DNA from: Microcoleus sp. AS-A8
GTDB taxonomy: Bacteria; Cyanobacteriota; Cyanobacteriia; Cyanobacteriales; Coleofasciculaceae
Assembly: GCA_039962225.1 (NCBI GenBank)
Contig: JAMPKV010000025.1
Location: 21,480 to 85,479, forward strand
Direction: 5' to 3'
DNA: 64,000 nucleotides
The notes below the pieces were generated by a model that was not told the origin of the DNA, did not search any database, and worked only from the letters and a program-made list of their open reading frames with translations. Both the position numbers and the translations under genes were made by a program. Shown here piece after piece: positions 1 through 8,547 of the stretch (position 1 is the first letter of the stretch; each line of letters opens with the position of its first letter).

Positions 1-424
1 TGCGGATGTTGATGGGGCGCACATCCGCACGCTGTTGTTGACCTTCTTCTATCGTTATCAACGGGCGCTTGTGGATCAGGGCTACATCTATATTGCTTGT
101 CCTCCACTTTATAAAGTAGAGCGGGGACGTAGTCATTACTACTGCTATAGCGATCGCGAACTCAACAATCTAATCCAACACGAGTTTCCCTCTAACGCCA
201 GCTACACCATCCAACGTTTCAAAGGGTTGGGTGAAATGATGCCAACTCAATTGTGGGAAACGACGATGAATCCCGGCACTCGCACCTTAAAGCGGATCGA
301 AATTGAGGATGCAGCAGAAGCGGATCGCGTCTTCACGGTGCTAATGGGCGATCGCGTCGGGCCACGCCGTGAATTCATCGAAACCTACGGTTCGCGCCTC
401 AACCTCACCGATTTGGATATCTAA
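1..424 (+). CDS. gyrB: DNA gyrase subunit B, C-terminal part (partial, 5' end outside window)
   Basis: The reading frame is open from base 2 and gives about 140 residues ending at TAA. It begins inside the TOPRIM domain: [17 protein letters not shown] carries the Mg2+-binding acidic motif of type II topoisomerases. QRFKGLGEM further on is the GyrB/ParE C-terminal signature. GyrB is the ATPase subunit that introduces negative supercoils together with GyrA. ParE is the alternative, but cyanobacteria usually carry only gyrase and the C-terminus fits GyrB. No convincing terminator follows. Confidence 0.95.
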   Translation, partial: ADVDGAHIRTLLLTFFYRYQRALVDQGYIYIACPPLYKVERGRSHYYCYSDRELNNLIQHEFPSNASYTIQRFKGLGEMMPTQLWETTMNPGTRTLKRIEIEDAAEADRVFTVLMGDRVGPRREFIETYGSRLNLTDLDI

Positions 425-885
425 TCAATCCATCGCTGTACCGAAGTTGCATTCCGTTGTCACAGGGGTCAGGGGTTCTCTCTTGACTCCTGATTCCTGA
501 TTTCTGGCTCCCAGGAAGTTGCACTTCAGGGGTTTAGGGCGATCAATGGCCGCCTGAAAACCTGAGAAATTACGGTGAATCTTATCAAGTCAGGTTAATC
601 GACCGTAATAGAATAACGCCGGGACTTTGTTCAGGCCATCTAAACGAACCCGTCAATATTACTATGCCAACACATTTATCTTAGAGTACCCGCTTTCCTG
701 TCGCCTGAGGGACTGATTGACTTGTGGGAGATTATGTATCAATCCGAACTCAGAAGTTGAAGTTGTGTAAAAATTCTTAACGGCACTTCTCATCAAACCA
801 GTATATTCTAACAATTTGGAAAAGCTTTAACTCTTTTGTAAGAAACAACACACAGCCGTCAACTTTAAGGACAGGATAATTTGTA
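425..885. other. Intergenic region gyrB to heme oxygenase
   Basis: No gene is visible in 460 bases. Around 485-507 there is a short degenerate tandem repeat with unit near GACTCCTGATTCCTG, of the kind cyanobacteria carry as short tandem (STRR) repeats. The last 100 bases are AT-rich and should hold the promoter of the heme oxygenase gene. A TATATT near 792 could be a -10 element, but I see no good -35 partner. Confidence 0.5.
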
Positions 886-1602
886 ATGAGTAACAATTTA
901 GCCACCAAGCTGCGTGAGGGCACTAAAAAAGCTCACACTATGGCGGAAAATGTTGGTTTTGTAAAATGCTTTTTGAAAGGTGTCGTTGAGAAAACCTCTT
1001 ACCGGAAGCTGGTCTCAAACCTCTACTTCGTCTATTCGGCGATGGAAGAAGAGATGGATCGCCACAGCACACACCCAATTCTCTCCAAAATTTACTTCCC
1101 CCAGCTCAACCGCAAAAAGAGTCTAGAGCAAGACTTGTACTTCTACTACGGTTCTAACTGGCGTGAGCAAGTCGCTCCTTCACAAGCCGCCAAAAACTAT
1201 GTGCAACACATTCGGGAGGTATCTGCCACACAACCCGAATTGTTGATTGCTCATTCCTACACGCGCTACCTCGGTGACTTATCCGGTGGGCAGATTCTCA
1301 AAAAGATTGCCCAACGGGCTATGAATCTAGCCGAGGGACAGGGTACGGATTTCTATGAATTCCAAGATATTCCGGACGAGAAAGCATTTAAAGCACATTA
1401 TCGGCAAGCCCTCGATGAGTTACCCATCGATGACGCGACAGCCGAGCGGATTGTAGATGAAGCCAATGCCACATTTGGCATGAACATGAAACTGTTCCAG
1501 GAGTTGGAAGGCAACCTGATCAAAGCCATTGGTCAGATGCTGTTCAACACCCTGACACGCCGTCGCGCGGCAGGCAGTACAGAACTGGCAACCGCAGAAT
1601 AG
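886..1602 (+). CDS. ho1: Heme oxygenase (biliverdin-producing)
   Basis: The 238-residue length is normal for cyanobacterial HO-1. The proximal heme-ligand histidine lies in TKKAHTMAE (H17) and the distal-helix signature YLGDLSGGQILKKIA lies near residues 125-140. The enzyme opens heme to biliverdin IX-alpha with O2 and reduced ferredoxin, the first step to phycocyanobilin and phytochrome chromophores in the cytosol. AGGA lies nine bases before the ATG and fixes the start. The gene is monocistronic here. No PcyA or other bilin gene is adjacent. Confidence 0.95.
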   Translation: MSNNLATKLREGTKKAHTMAENVGFVKCFLKGVVEKTSYRKLVSNLYFVYSAMEEEMDRHSTHPILSKIYFPQLNRKKSLEQDLYFYYGSNWREQVAPSQAAKNYVQHIREVSATQPELLIAHSYTRYLGDLSGGQILKKIAQRAMNLAEGQGTDFYEFQDIPDEKAFKAHYRQALDELPIDDATAERIVDEANATFGMNMKLFQELEGNLIKAIGQMLFNTLTRRRAAGSTELATAE

Positions 1603-1628
1603 ACAACTGAATCAAAAACCTCACAATT

Positions 1629-1803
1629 GGCGTTGCTAATTTAAGGAATCATTAGGTACGACCGCTAAGAACTCACAGACGCTCTTACACTCGTCTCCAC
1701 TCTTAGCCGCGAAACGTGTTCTACCAAGCTTTTGGTCACGCACTTCGCTAACCGCTCTCACGAGAGTGATCGTGGCCTAATCATCCCTTAATGAAGCAAC
1801 GCC
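1629..1803. mobile_element. MITE-like element with 28-bp terminal inverted repeats
   Basis: The ends are inverted copies of each other. The first nine bases GGCGTTGCT match the reverse complement of the last nine (AGCAACGCC) perfectly, and 23 of 28 terminal bases agree overall. The 175-bp body has no coding frame. The size and long terminal repeats fit a non-autonomous (MITE) derivative of a DDE insertion sequence. The flanks share only TT on each side, so a target duplication is not proved. No parent transposase is in the window. Confidence 0.6.
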
Positions 1804-2029
1804 TTAATCATTTTGTGGGATGGACGCCTCTTGCCCCAAGCCATCCCTGCCAAGCGCGGTAAAGTACCCCTGCCGATGACCGCCGTCCTGGCGTTGTTAT
1901 CCTCCCTGGCTAAGGCTAGGGGACGAGCAGCCGTTGACTCAGCGAGAAATGACATGAGTCTAGAAGAAGAAAGCCAGGGCGACGTTCGCAAATCGTAACA
2001 AATCTTTAAAAAAAAACTCAGCTAATTGA

Positions 2030-2142
2030 AATAATATTCTTATTGGTGTAATACGTGTCATACGTCCTTGTATGACATTTTGAGAGGCCTCACAGAATGA
2101 AAACCGTGGGCTGGCAACCGCAGTCCTCTTGCTTCAGCCCAC
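2030..2142 (+). repeat. Noncoding element, copy A (dyad plus stem-loop), homologous to 16295-16394
   Basis: Blocks in order: AATAATATTC (2030-2039), TGTAATAC (2047-2054), the dyad TGTCATAC/GTATGACA (arms 2056-2063 and 2070-2077), then a stem-loop with arms GTGGGCTG (2106-2113) and CAGCCCAC (2135-2142). The same blocks, in the same order with nearly the same spacing, occur at 16295-16394. The loop-side string CTCTTGCTT is also shared. No protein frame is conserved. It may be a small RNA gene with its operator, a structured leader or a dispersed repeat. The plus orientation is by alignment only. Confidence 0.6.
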
Positions 2143-2896
2143 TTTCTTTCCTCCCAGCATCACACCCACTAGGCTTTGTCACCCATTGACCTGAAATCGT
2201 TAAGGAGCTTTATTAATGATCTAAACAATTTGTAAATCACCCTAGAATCTAGGCACCTCTGAGGTAGGGCTAACCTAAGGCAAGGCTATAGTGATAACAA
2301 AGTTACATGAAACAAAATCATGGATTGCCTAAAAAAGACAGCCAGGGGATTTTTAAAGTTTTCTAGGCTGGCGATGCCCCCAAAAGCTCAATCGATTAGG
2401 CAAATTTACCCCTCTATCTGAACAACGAATGGACTAAGATAGTTTGTTTTTTTTGAGGTTGGTACTTGTTTGAGTCCCGAAAAAAATCCTAGTACGCCAC
2501 TTAAACAGGCGGAATGTGGATTAATAAACGCCTTAATAGGAAAAGGTTGTCTAGTTTACCTAAAACTTTACATGGTGGAAATAAATCTACCATGTCATAA
2601 TATTTTTGTCCTAAAATCTTGAGTAAAGTTAGATTTTTTTAGGCTAAAGCTAAAGATTATCCAGGGTTATCTTTACAAGAAATTTATATAAAATCATTAA
2701 AATCATGAGAAGCAAAGGACACGAAAATCTTTCCCCACAAGGATTACAGGTTCTAAAAAAATAAAATAACTCACTTATTAATATGTTTTTTTCAAAAAAA
2801 GGTCTCCAGGGGCTGGATCTCTTTGCATAAAAAATGTCATTATTATCAAAGTAAAGAAATATAGGATTTGATTGCGAAAATCAATAAGATTCTGGA
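2143..2896. other. AT-rich noncoding region with several stem-loops
   Basis: I find no credible gene. A two-helix structure spans 2325-2403: outer arms TTGCCTAA and TTAGGCAA, inner arms CAGCC and GGCTG. ACATGGT/ACCATGT form a dyad near 2570-2596. A terminator-like hairpin with arms TAAAATCT and AGATTTTTTTA sits near 2612-2640. The region may be a long untranslated leader or relic DNA upstream of the P-domain gene. Confidence 0.4.
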
Positions 2897-2949
2897 TTGC
2901 ATCTATATAAAATGTAGAAAATCCGGTTTGCATTTATCTAAAATGCAAA
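2897..2949. promoter_or_regulatory. Two tandem dyads upstream of the P-domain gene
   Basis: TTTGCATTT-ATCTA-AAATGCAAA (2927-2949) is a perfect 9-bp inverted repeat. An imperfect direct copy, TTGCATCTATATAAAATGTA, begins at 2897, about 31 bases earlier (roughly three helical turns). Tandem dyads at that phase suggest a pair of operator half-sites for a dimeric regulator. They end about 130 bases before the gene at 3078. The function is inference. Confidence 0.4.
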
Positions 2950-3077
2950 GTAGCGTAACTGTTCTTAACAATTTGATTTCGCAATTTGATTTCACCCTCG
3001 TAAAGCCTCCCGTCAGGGTTATCGCCCCTCGGATTCTCACTCTTGTCAACCTTTAGCTTCTTGGAGCACTGATTATC

Positions 3078-3611
3078 ATGTCTAAAATCGTCGAAGAAGT
3101 ACGGACAGCCACCGCAACCGTTGATTTTCAACTTCCCACAACCCAAAAAGTTCACATTTCGACGTTTGTGGGTAATGGTGGTCATATTCCTGATGGTCAT
3201 GGTAGCTTTCAGGATGACATTGTTATTACAGACAACTTCAAGATCACTGAGGTGAGCGTCACGCTGAAAAACCTTGTCCACACTTGGGTTGGCGACTTAA
3301 CCGTGCGCTTGCGCCATTTGGAAAGTGACACGGTGGTTGAGCTGTTGCGCCGACCGGGTCAACCTTACTTTTCTTCGAGTGGCTATAGCAACGACCTCAA
3401 GGGTGATTACAGCTTCAACGACAACAACAACTACAAATTTGAGGTAGCAGCGGCAGAGAATTCTGTTATTCCCGGTGGCAGCTATACTTCACTCCAACCT
3501 CTGTGTGCGTTTAATAATCTGCCCGCCGCAGGCACTTGGCGACTCATCATCACTGATTGCTCTGCGGGTGACTCTGGTTCCCTTGGTTCTTGGAGTCTCA
3601 ACTTGCGATAG
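3078..3611 (+). CDS. Stand-alone proprotein convertase P-domain protein
   Basis: A 177-residue protein made almost wholly of one P/Homo B domain (about residues 45-177). The beta-sandwich hallmarks are present: ITEVSVTLKNLVHTWVGDL, NNLPAAGTWRLIITD and a terminal GSLGSWSLNLR. In subtilisin/kexin proteases and some bacterial metalloproteases this domain sits after the catalytic domain; here there is no protease and no obvious signal peptide. GGAG lies about 11 bases before the ATG. Cyanobacteria often carry P-domains on large secreted proteins, so this may be a free-standing binding module or a remnant. The domain call is firm, the function unknown. Confidence 0.8.
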   Translation: MSKIVEEVRTATATVDFQLPTTQKVHISTFVGNGGHIPDGHGSFQDDIVITDNFKITEVSVTLKNLVHTWVGDLTVRLRHLESDTVVELLRRPGQPYFSSSGYSNDLKGDYSFNDNNNYKFEVAAAENSVIPGGSYTSLQPLCAFNNLPAAGTWRLIITDCSAGDSGSLGSWSLNLR

Positions 3612-4233
3612 AGATGAATCGACTCAACTCTGAAGGAACCTGCTTCTTCGAGGGAAGAGGTGATCACTCAGGGTTAGGCGGCCCATCATAAAGTGTAAGC
3701 ACCAAGACTGACTAAAGCTCACAGCTCCAATTAAATATATCGGTTGACAACTCTCATATTTTCTGTGGGAGGGTATAAGAGTGTGCCGCAGGATGGAAAA
3801 GTCTGCTGAACGATCTACTACTAATCCATCGGAATTGGGTTGCTGACGCAATAGCAACCTACGGGGCTGAGCTTGTCTGATCTCAAATCCGTTAAATCAC
3901 TCATTACACACAAACACAGAGGAGTATCAGGGGAGATAGCTTTTATTCTCCCCTGCTCCTACGTGCAACCCAGCCATAAATTTCCTGAACGACTTAAGTT
4001 GCATCAGGGCAAGTAAAGATGGAAAAACATTGCCAGCCTTGACTGTTTTTTCCTTCCACATCTTCTAGATTAAATGCACCCAAACAGAGGAAATCTGTAA
4101 CTCTATCCGTTATCTAGGTAACTGTTCCTAAGGGATCATTATTCTACAATGATTCTTGCTATCAAAGCAATCAAAAATTAAGGGATTGGAGTTGGACTGG
4201 GTTAAATATCATGTTGATTTCTGCCAATCCGAA
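3612..4233. other. Gene-poor region
   Basis: Only short frames without recognisable motifs or ribosome sites are present. No transfer RNA, palindrome cluster or transposase remnant stood out. The stretch lies between the P-domain gene and a nested inverted repeat, and looks like decayed DNA. Confidence 0.4.
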
Positions 4234-4337
4234 TTCACAAAGCCCTCACGCTAAAGGTTGTTGCCGGGACACGACTTGGCGCTTGATTCGTCAACCGCTA
4301 AGCTTGGCTTAGGGCAACAGAGCGAGTGCTTTGTGAA
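4234..4337. repeat. Nested inverted-repeat element of about 104 bp
   Basis: Three sets of arms nest exactly: outer TTCACAAAGC/GCTTTGTGAA (4234-4243 and 4328-4337, 10 bp), middle TGTTGCC/GGCAACA (4259-4265 and 4313-4319) and inner CTAAGC/GCTTAG (4298-4303 and 4307-4312). It could fold as a branched RNA, or be a MITE-like insertion. No second copy was noticed in the window. Confidence 0.5.
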
Positions 4338-4563
4338 ACTGTTATTATTTTATCCAAGGGCTTCCCGAAACGGAGTGTAGGGCGACGCCCCCAAAAGTTA
4401 GAGCGTCGGCGTAAGCATAGCTCATGCTATCTTTTCACAAGCTTTTCACAATTTTTGTGTATAAAAACAGCTATATTCCTCAAGAAAATAGCGGGTGTTA
4501 AAACCCTCTTATTTCGTCCTCCCAAGGGCTTTCTTTATTAGAGATTAGCCAACTATGCCCTGA

Positions 4564-4839
4564 AGCAATAAAGATGTGATTGTCTCCTGGTCTGTTGATG
4601 CTGGAGACTGGCACAAGCGTGACGTTTGTGTCGAACGATGAGTGAGTTGCGTCGTGGAGGGGGCTAAGCCAGGAAACATCATATTAATCCATGATGATGG
4701 TGGCGATCGCTCGAAAAGTGTGCAGGCGTTACCCGAAATTATTGACCAACTCAGGCCGCACCGTTACCAGTTTGTGACGCTATATGTAATGTTGCAGATA
4801 AAAGACCAGGAACTTATGAAAAGCCCATGGTTTTATTAG
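4564..4839 (+). pseudogene. Decayed polysaccharide deacetylase (NodB-like), C-terminal fragment
   Basis: One frame reads DVIVSWSVDAGDWHKRD, hits an in-frame TGA at 4639-4641, then continues GAKPGNIILIHDDGGDRSK and RYQFVTLYVML. These are the last motifs of the NodB/polysaccharide deacetylase fold: the W-x-VD-x-x-DW strand, the PG-x-IIL-HD loop with its histidine, and the final FVT strand. The N-terminal half with the metal-binding Asp/His residues is missing. An internal stop plus truncation argues for a dead gene. The family identification is from memory of the motif pattern. Confidence 0.65.
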
Positions 4840-5048
4840 AGAGTTGCGTTTAAATGCGCTGAACTTTTTTGCCAATGAACTGGAATAGGGTTGGTATTAC
4901 AAGCTCTCCAAATTGTTCCGCTGAATCGGGGAGAGCGGTAATCTTAAATGTATTGATCGAGCTAACGATAAGACTTTTGTGGAGGAGGTGATTGACGTAT
5001 AGAACGTCACTCAAGCTAAGCATTCAGAGTCAGAGATGGTATTCAACT

Positions 5049-5414
5049 TTAGCAATAGGATTGTATATCTTCACCACATTGATCGGCTAGGAAACAAAGA
5101 GCGCGAAAACGCAAGCCGACTAGCTGCTCGTAGAAAGGATTCAGTTTACACAAGGGGGGAATATGCCCAACTTTACGGCCAAAGATGATAATATCGCGCT
5201 CGAATGGGCACTGAGCGGGAATCACCCTAGCGAGAAATCGAGCCATATCAGGGTCATGAATCTCGATTCGATCAAGCCATTGGCGTAGCTGATGTAAGGC
5301 GTTGAATGAGAGTTTCGGTATTTGATGGCTTCTAGCTGATTGGGGGCTCTCATTAGAAGGGGTAGCTAAGCTAGCTAGGTGGTTAGATGGATTATTGGTG
5401 CAAATAGCATTCAT
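5049..5414 (-). CDS. Mo-dependent nitrogenase C-terminal domain family protein
   Basis: 121 residues. The C-terminal two thirds hold the conserved block of this cyanobacterial family: WLDRIEIHDPDMARFLARVIPAQCPFERDI, then HIPPLCKLNPFYEQLVGLRFRALCFLADQCGED. The family (Mo-nitro_C) is named from fusions at the end of nitrogenase-like proteins but is common as free-standing small proteins, including in strains that do not fix N2, so it is no evidence for nitrogen fixation. Four cysteines sit in conserved positions. No nif gene is nearby. The role is unknown. Confidence 0.8.
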   Translation of the reverse strand: MNAICTNNPSNHLASLATPSNESPQSARSHQIPKLSFNALHQLRQWLDRIEIHDPDMARFLARVIPAQCPFERDIIIFGRKVGHIPPLCKLNPFYEQLVGLRFRALCFLADQCGEDIQSYC

Positions 5415-5835
5415 GAATGTTTCCTCATTTGGGGTTAGTTAGTTGACGAATTTAACGATCATTTCCCGTAGGTCAATCACTTACCAACGAGAGATCGCTA
5501 TAGGAGAATTGTCCATTAACCTCTCGCTCAGATGAAGTTGTACAAGCCATTAACTAGGATTTCTTGATCTTAAATAAGAAAAAGCAAAGCTTGTACTGAG
5601 CCAATCCAAAAATTACTAATAGTATTAATATGAAGTGGCTATATCTACTCTGTGTTATTCCTGAGTAAAAATATCAGTACCCGAAGGGGTAACTTTTGGC
5701 CTTGCTAGTTGTTGTCGCTATGACTTGGGAGAGAGCGAGGCCAGCAATAACAAGTCAATTTTTCCACTCTTTAGTTTGACTGGAATTTTGTATATTAAAT
5801 TACTTATTTGATTGATATTAGAGTTAAATTTGACA
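5415..5835. other. Intergenic region between the Mo-nitro_C gene and the rplL terminator
   Basis: No gene is seen. The first 150 bases are the upstream region of the minus-strand gene at 5049-5414. The rest is AT-rich without a recognisable RNA. Confidence 0.4.
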
Positions 5836-5866
5836 TAAAAAAGAGAGCAGGCTAGCGGCCTGCTCT
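5836..5866 (-). terminator. Intrinsic terminator of the rplJ-rplL operon
   Basis: Perfect 9-bp arms AGAGCAGGC (5844-5852) and GCCTGCTCT (5858-5866) enclose a five-base loop. On the minus strand the hairpin is followed by a T run (the A run at 5837-5842 on the plus strand), about 60 bases after the rplL stop. Confidence 0.85.
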
Positions 5867-5926
5867 ACAAAAAAGTAATTATTGTGGGGGTTGGGAGCTT
5901 GCCCAACCCATTGATCCCAATAAATG

Positions 5927-6322
5927 TTACTTCACGCTGACCTTCGCGCCAGCTTCTTCCAACTGCTTCTTGGCGTCTTCAGCCGCATCCTTAGCAATTC
6001 CTTCCTTAACGGGTTTGGGAGCCGCTTCCACCAAATCTTTGGCTTCTTTCAGACCCAAGCCAGTCAGTGTCCGTACCACCTTAAGAATGGCAATCTTCTT
6101 ATCAGCCGGAACGTCTTCGAGAATCACATCAAATTCAGTCTGTTCTTCGACTTCTTCCGCTGGGGCCGCCCCACCCGCACCAGGAGCCATCATCATCATG
6201 CCACCGACCGGAGCAGCTGCACTGACACCGAAAGCTTCTTCAATTTGCTTAACCAGTTCAGCGGCTTCGAGTAACGTCAGCGATTTGAGTTTTTCGAGAA
6301 TTTCATCGGTTGTAGCAGACAT
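5927..6322 (-). CDS. rplL: 50S ribosomal protein L7/L12
   Basis: 131 residues. It has the N-terminal dimerisation helix ([24 protein letters not shown]), the Ala/Gly/Met-rich hinge and the C-terminal factor-binding domain ending [10 protein letters not shown]. Four to six copies form the ribosomal stalk that recruits translational GTPases. AAAGGAG precedes the ATG. It is the last gene of the operon, 92 bases after rplJ. Confidence 0.97.
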   Translation of the reverse strand: MSATTDEILEKLKSLTLLEAAELVKQIEEAFGVSAAAPVGGMMMMAPGAGGAAPAEEVEEQTEFDVILEDVPADKKIAILKVVRTLTGLGLKEAKDLVEAAPKPVKEGIAKDAAEDAKKQLEEAGAKVSVK

Positions 6323-6414
6323 TGGTAAACTCCTTTGAGATTAGTTTTCTAGCTAGCCCACGTAAATGGGCAATCAAAATACATTGGGAACTCTAGAGGC
6401 TCCCGATCGCGGTT

Positions 6415-6963
6415 TTAGGCCGCCTCACTATCGGAGGTGCCTTGCTCTTTGTCCGCGATCGCTTGCAGGCATCGACCCAGAGAAGCCGGAACCTCATTAA
6501 TACTGACAGCAACCTTCGTTGTGACCGCATTAATCGCCCCAGCAATTTGGGCAATCAGTTGTTCCTTCGAGGGCAAGTCGCCAATCGCCTTGACTTGATC
6601 TTCGTTCAAGGCGCGACCTTCCATCACGCCGCCTTTGAGTTCGGTCTTTTTGCTGACTTTTTGAAAGTCTTGGTAAGCCTTAATCGCGCCGCTAATGTCG
6701 TCTTTGACCAGCATGAACGCGGATGAACCGGAAAGAAATTCCGTCATCGGTTGCCATTTGGCATCCTCTCCAATTGCCAGCCGCATTAGCGTGTTTTTGG
6801 TCACCTTGCAAACGGTGCCTGTTGGGCGTAAACGTCTCCGTAAGTCTGTAATTTCAGCAACGGTCAGCCCTTGATAGTTGATTACAACCGCTAGCTGAGC
6901 TTCACTCAAGATTTGCTTGAGATCTGCCACAACTGCCTGTTTGCTTTCAAGTGTTCTACCCAT
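6415..6963 (-). CDS. rplJ: 50S ribosomal protein L10
   Basis: 182 residues, MGRTLESKQAVVADLKQIL at the start as in bacterial L10, with the C-terminal helix that carries L7/L12 dimers. L10 anchors the stalk on 23S rRNA. A near-perfect Shine-Dalgarno, AAAGGAGGTGAG, lies just upstream of the ATG. The gene follows a 346-base leader (see 6964-7309), where L10 or L10(L12)4 binding is expected to control expression. Confidence 0.97.
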   Translation of the reverse strand: MGRTLESKQAVVADLKQILSEAQLAVVINYQGLTVAEITDLRRRLRPTGTVCKVTKNTLMRLAIGEDAKWQPMTEFLSGSSAFMLVKDDISGAIKAYQDFQKVSKKTELKGGVMEGRALNEDQVKAIGDLPSKEQLIAQIAGAINAVTTKVAVSINEVPASLGRCLQAIADKEQGTSDSEAA

Positions 6964-7309
6964 CGTTATCTCACCTCCTTTAAAAAGTTGCAGATTGAAG
7001 GTTAGTTGCAGGTTGTCGGTGACGCGATTGAAGGTTAACAGAGGTTTGAACTTTCAACTTTCAACCTTCAAACTTTCAACGTTCTACCCTTAAACCCTCG
7101 ACCAAAACAAAACCCCAGACGCCATGCCGGGGTTTTACTTCGTATCTCGGACGCCACATCACTTCCATGAATGTCGGCGGCACAAGAGATACGCGAGCAC
7201 ATTGACCTCGGCAGGATATTAAGCCATTTGCACCTGCTGTCTTTAGCACAAGCTTTCTTTAGTTTTTCGGTCTGGAATTTTGAATCAGTCTAAACCTCAA
7301 ATTTCAAGC
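6964..7309 (-). promoter_or_regulatory. rplJ leader: probable L10-type ribosomal protein leader with attenuator
   Basis: This 346-base gap separates rplA from rplJ. On the minus strand it holds a hairpin (7109-7136) with arms AAAACCCC and GGGGTTTT followed by more T residues, which looks like a terminator or attenuator. The upstream part (7140-7300) is rich in short complementary segments. L10 leaders at this position are known in many bacteria. I have not folded it, so the boundaries are approximate. Confidence 0.6.
6985..7090. repeat. Degenerate GGTTGAA/TTCAACC short-repeat cluster
   Basis: A run of units near GATTGAAGGTT and GGTTTGAA is followed by complementary units TTTCAACTTTCAACC, giving a long imperfect hairpin just before the rplJ ribosome site. 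Related clusters lie at 15215, 17377, 34523 and 35440. Confidence 0.6.
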
Positions 7310-8026
7310 TTAGGCCGCTTCACCCACCTTCATGTCGCGCAGGGCGTTGATATCGACTTGAATCGATGGCCCCATTGTGGAAGATACATACACAGTGCGC
7401 CAATAACGACCCTTGGCTCCTGAAGGACGGTTGCGGTCAATCGTTTCCTGCAAAGCTTTCAGATTCACTAGCAGGTCTTCGGCGCTAAAGGATGCTTTAC
7501 CAAACAACACATGGACGATGCCGGTGCGGTCAGCCCTAAATTCTAGTTTACCAGCTTTGAATTCTTGAATCGCCTGGGCTAGATCAGAAGTCACGGTTCC
7601 ACCTTTGGGAGAAGGCATCAAACCTCTTGGACCCAAAAGACGACCTAATTTTGCCACTTGGGGCATCACGTCCGGGGTAGCAATCAGGAGGTCAAAGTCC
7701 ATCATGCCTTTTTGAATTTCGTCAATCAATTCCTCAGAGCCGACCAAATCAGCACCGGCATTACTCGCTTCCGTAACTTTCTCGCCTCTGGCAATCACAG
7801 CTACCCGTACCGTTTGGCCGGTGCCTTTGGGTAGCGCTACGGTCGTTCGCAGTTGTTGGTCAGTGTACTTCGGGTCAATTCCCAAACGGATATGTGCTTC
7901 CGCTGATTCCGGGAATTTTGCCGTTGCTGTTTCTTTTAAGAGGTTAAGTGCTTCTAAGGGATCGTAAGGTCGATCCTCGACCTTTTTTTGTAGTTCTTGT
8001 AGTCGCCGTGATAGCTTTCTCGTCAT
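7310..8026 (-). CDS. rplA: 50S ribosomal protein L1
   Basis: 238 residues, the usual bacterial length. The L1 signature is present as [15 protein letters not shown], with the RNA-binding N- and C-terminal halves flanking it. L1 forms the mobile stalk at the E site. It is the fourth gene of the secE-nusG-rplK-rplA run, 93 bases after rplK. Confidence 0.97.
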   Translation of the reverse strand: MTRKLSRRLQELQKKVEDRPYDPLEALNLLKETATAKFPESAEAHIRLGIDPKYTDQQLRTTVALPKGTGQTVRVAVIARGEKVTEASNAGADLVGSEELIDEIQKGMMDFDLLIATPDVMPQVAKLGRLLGPRGLMPSPKGGTVTSDLAQAIQEFKAGKLEFRADRTGIVHVLFGKASFSAEDLLVNLKALQETIDRNRPSGAKGRYWRTVYVSSTMGPSIQVDINALRDMKVGEAA

Positions 8027-8119
8027 CTGTCTCTCCTGGGGTTACTAACGAAGCTAGCGCTTCTCCCCCGAATCGGGTTTACAACTAACTGGTTTGGGGT
8101 GAATCTTGAAGCGAGGGCA

Positions 8120-8545
8120 CTAATCCGCGATCGCTACACCCATATTGCGAGCGGTTCCTTCTACAATTTTCATTGCAGCCTCAATATCATTGGCATTGAG
8201 GTCGGGCATTTTCGTTTGGGCGATTTCTTGGAGTTGCGCCCGCGTAATTGTCCCAACTTTCTGCTTATTGGGTTGACTCGCCCCTTTGGGAATTCCTGCT
8301 GCCTTTTGAATCAGCACAGATGCGGGTGGAGTTTTGAGAATAAACGTAAAGCTACGATCCTCAAACACCGAAATTTCGACCGGCACGACCATTCCCGCCT
8401 GATCGGCTGTTTTGGCGTTGTACTCCTTACAGAACGCCATAATATTGACCCCGTGTTGACCCAATGCCGGACCAACGGGCGGGGCAGGGTTGGCTTTCCC
8501 CGCTGGGAGAGCCAACTTAATCATTGCAACGACTTTTTTGGCCAT
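8120..8545 (-). CDS. rplK: 50S ribosomal protein L11
   Basis: 141 residues starting [20 protein letters not shown]. The [22 protein letters not shown] block is the L11 signature. L11 binds the GTPase-associated centre of 23S rRNA. The start is two bases after the nusG stop, so the two are likely translationally coupled. Confidence 0.97.
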   Translation of the reverse strand: MAKKVVAMIKLALPAGKANPAPPVGPALGQHGVNIMAFCKEYNAKTADQAGMVVPVEISVFEDRSFTFILKTPPASVLIQKAAGIPKGASQPNKQKVGTITRAQLQEIAQTKMPDLNANDIEAAMKIVEGTARNMGVAIAD

Positions 8546-8547
8546 TT

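Noticed and set aside
1788..1998. Small frames on both strands after the MITE-like element
   Set aside because: No ribosome site or homology; one overlaps the element end.
2934..3281. 115-codon minus-strand frame over the start of the P-domain gene
   Set aside because: It is antisense to a well-supported domain and has no recognisable product.
5049..5414. Nitrogen fixation cluster suggested by the Mo-nitrogenase C-terminal domain protein
   Set aside because: The family is widespread as single small proteins, and no nif gene is present in the window.
5924..6338. Two plus-strand frames opposite rplL
   Set aside because: rplL is certain, and the antisense products are low-complexity shadows of its Ala-rich hinge.
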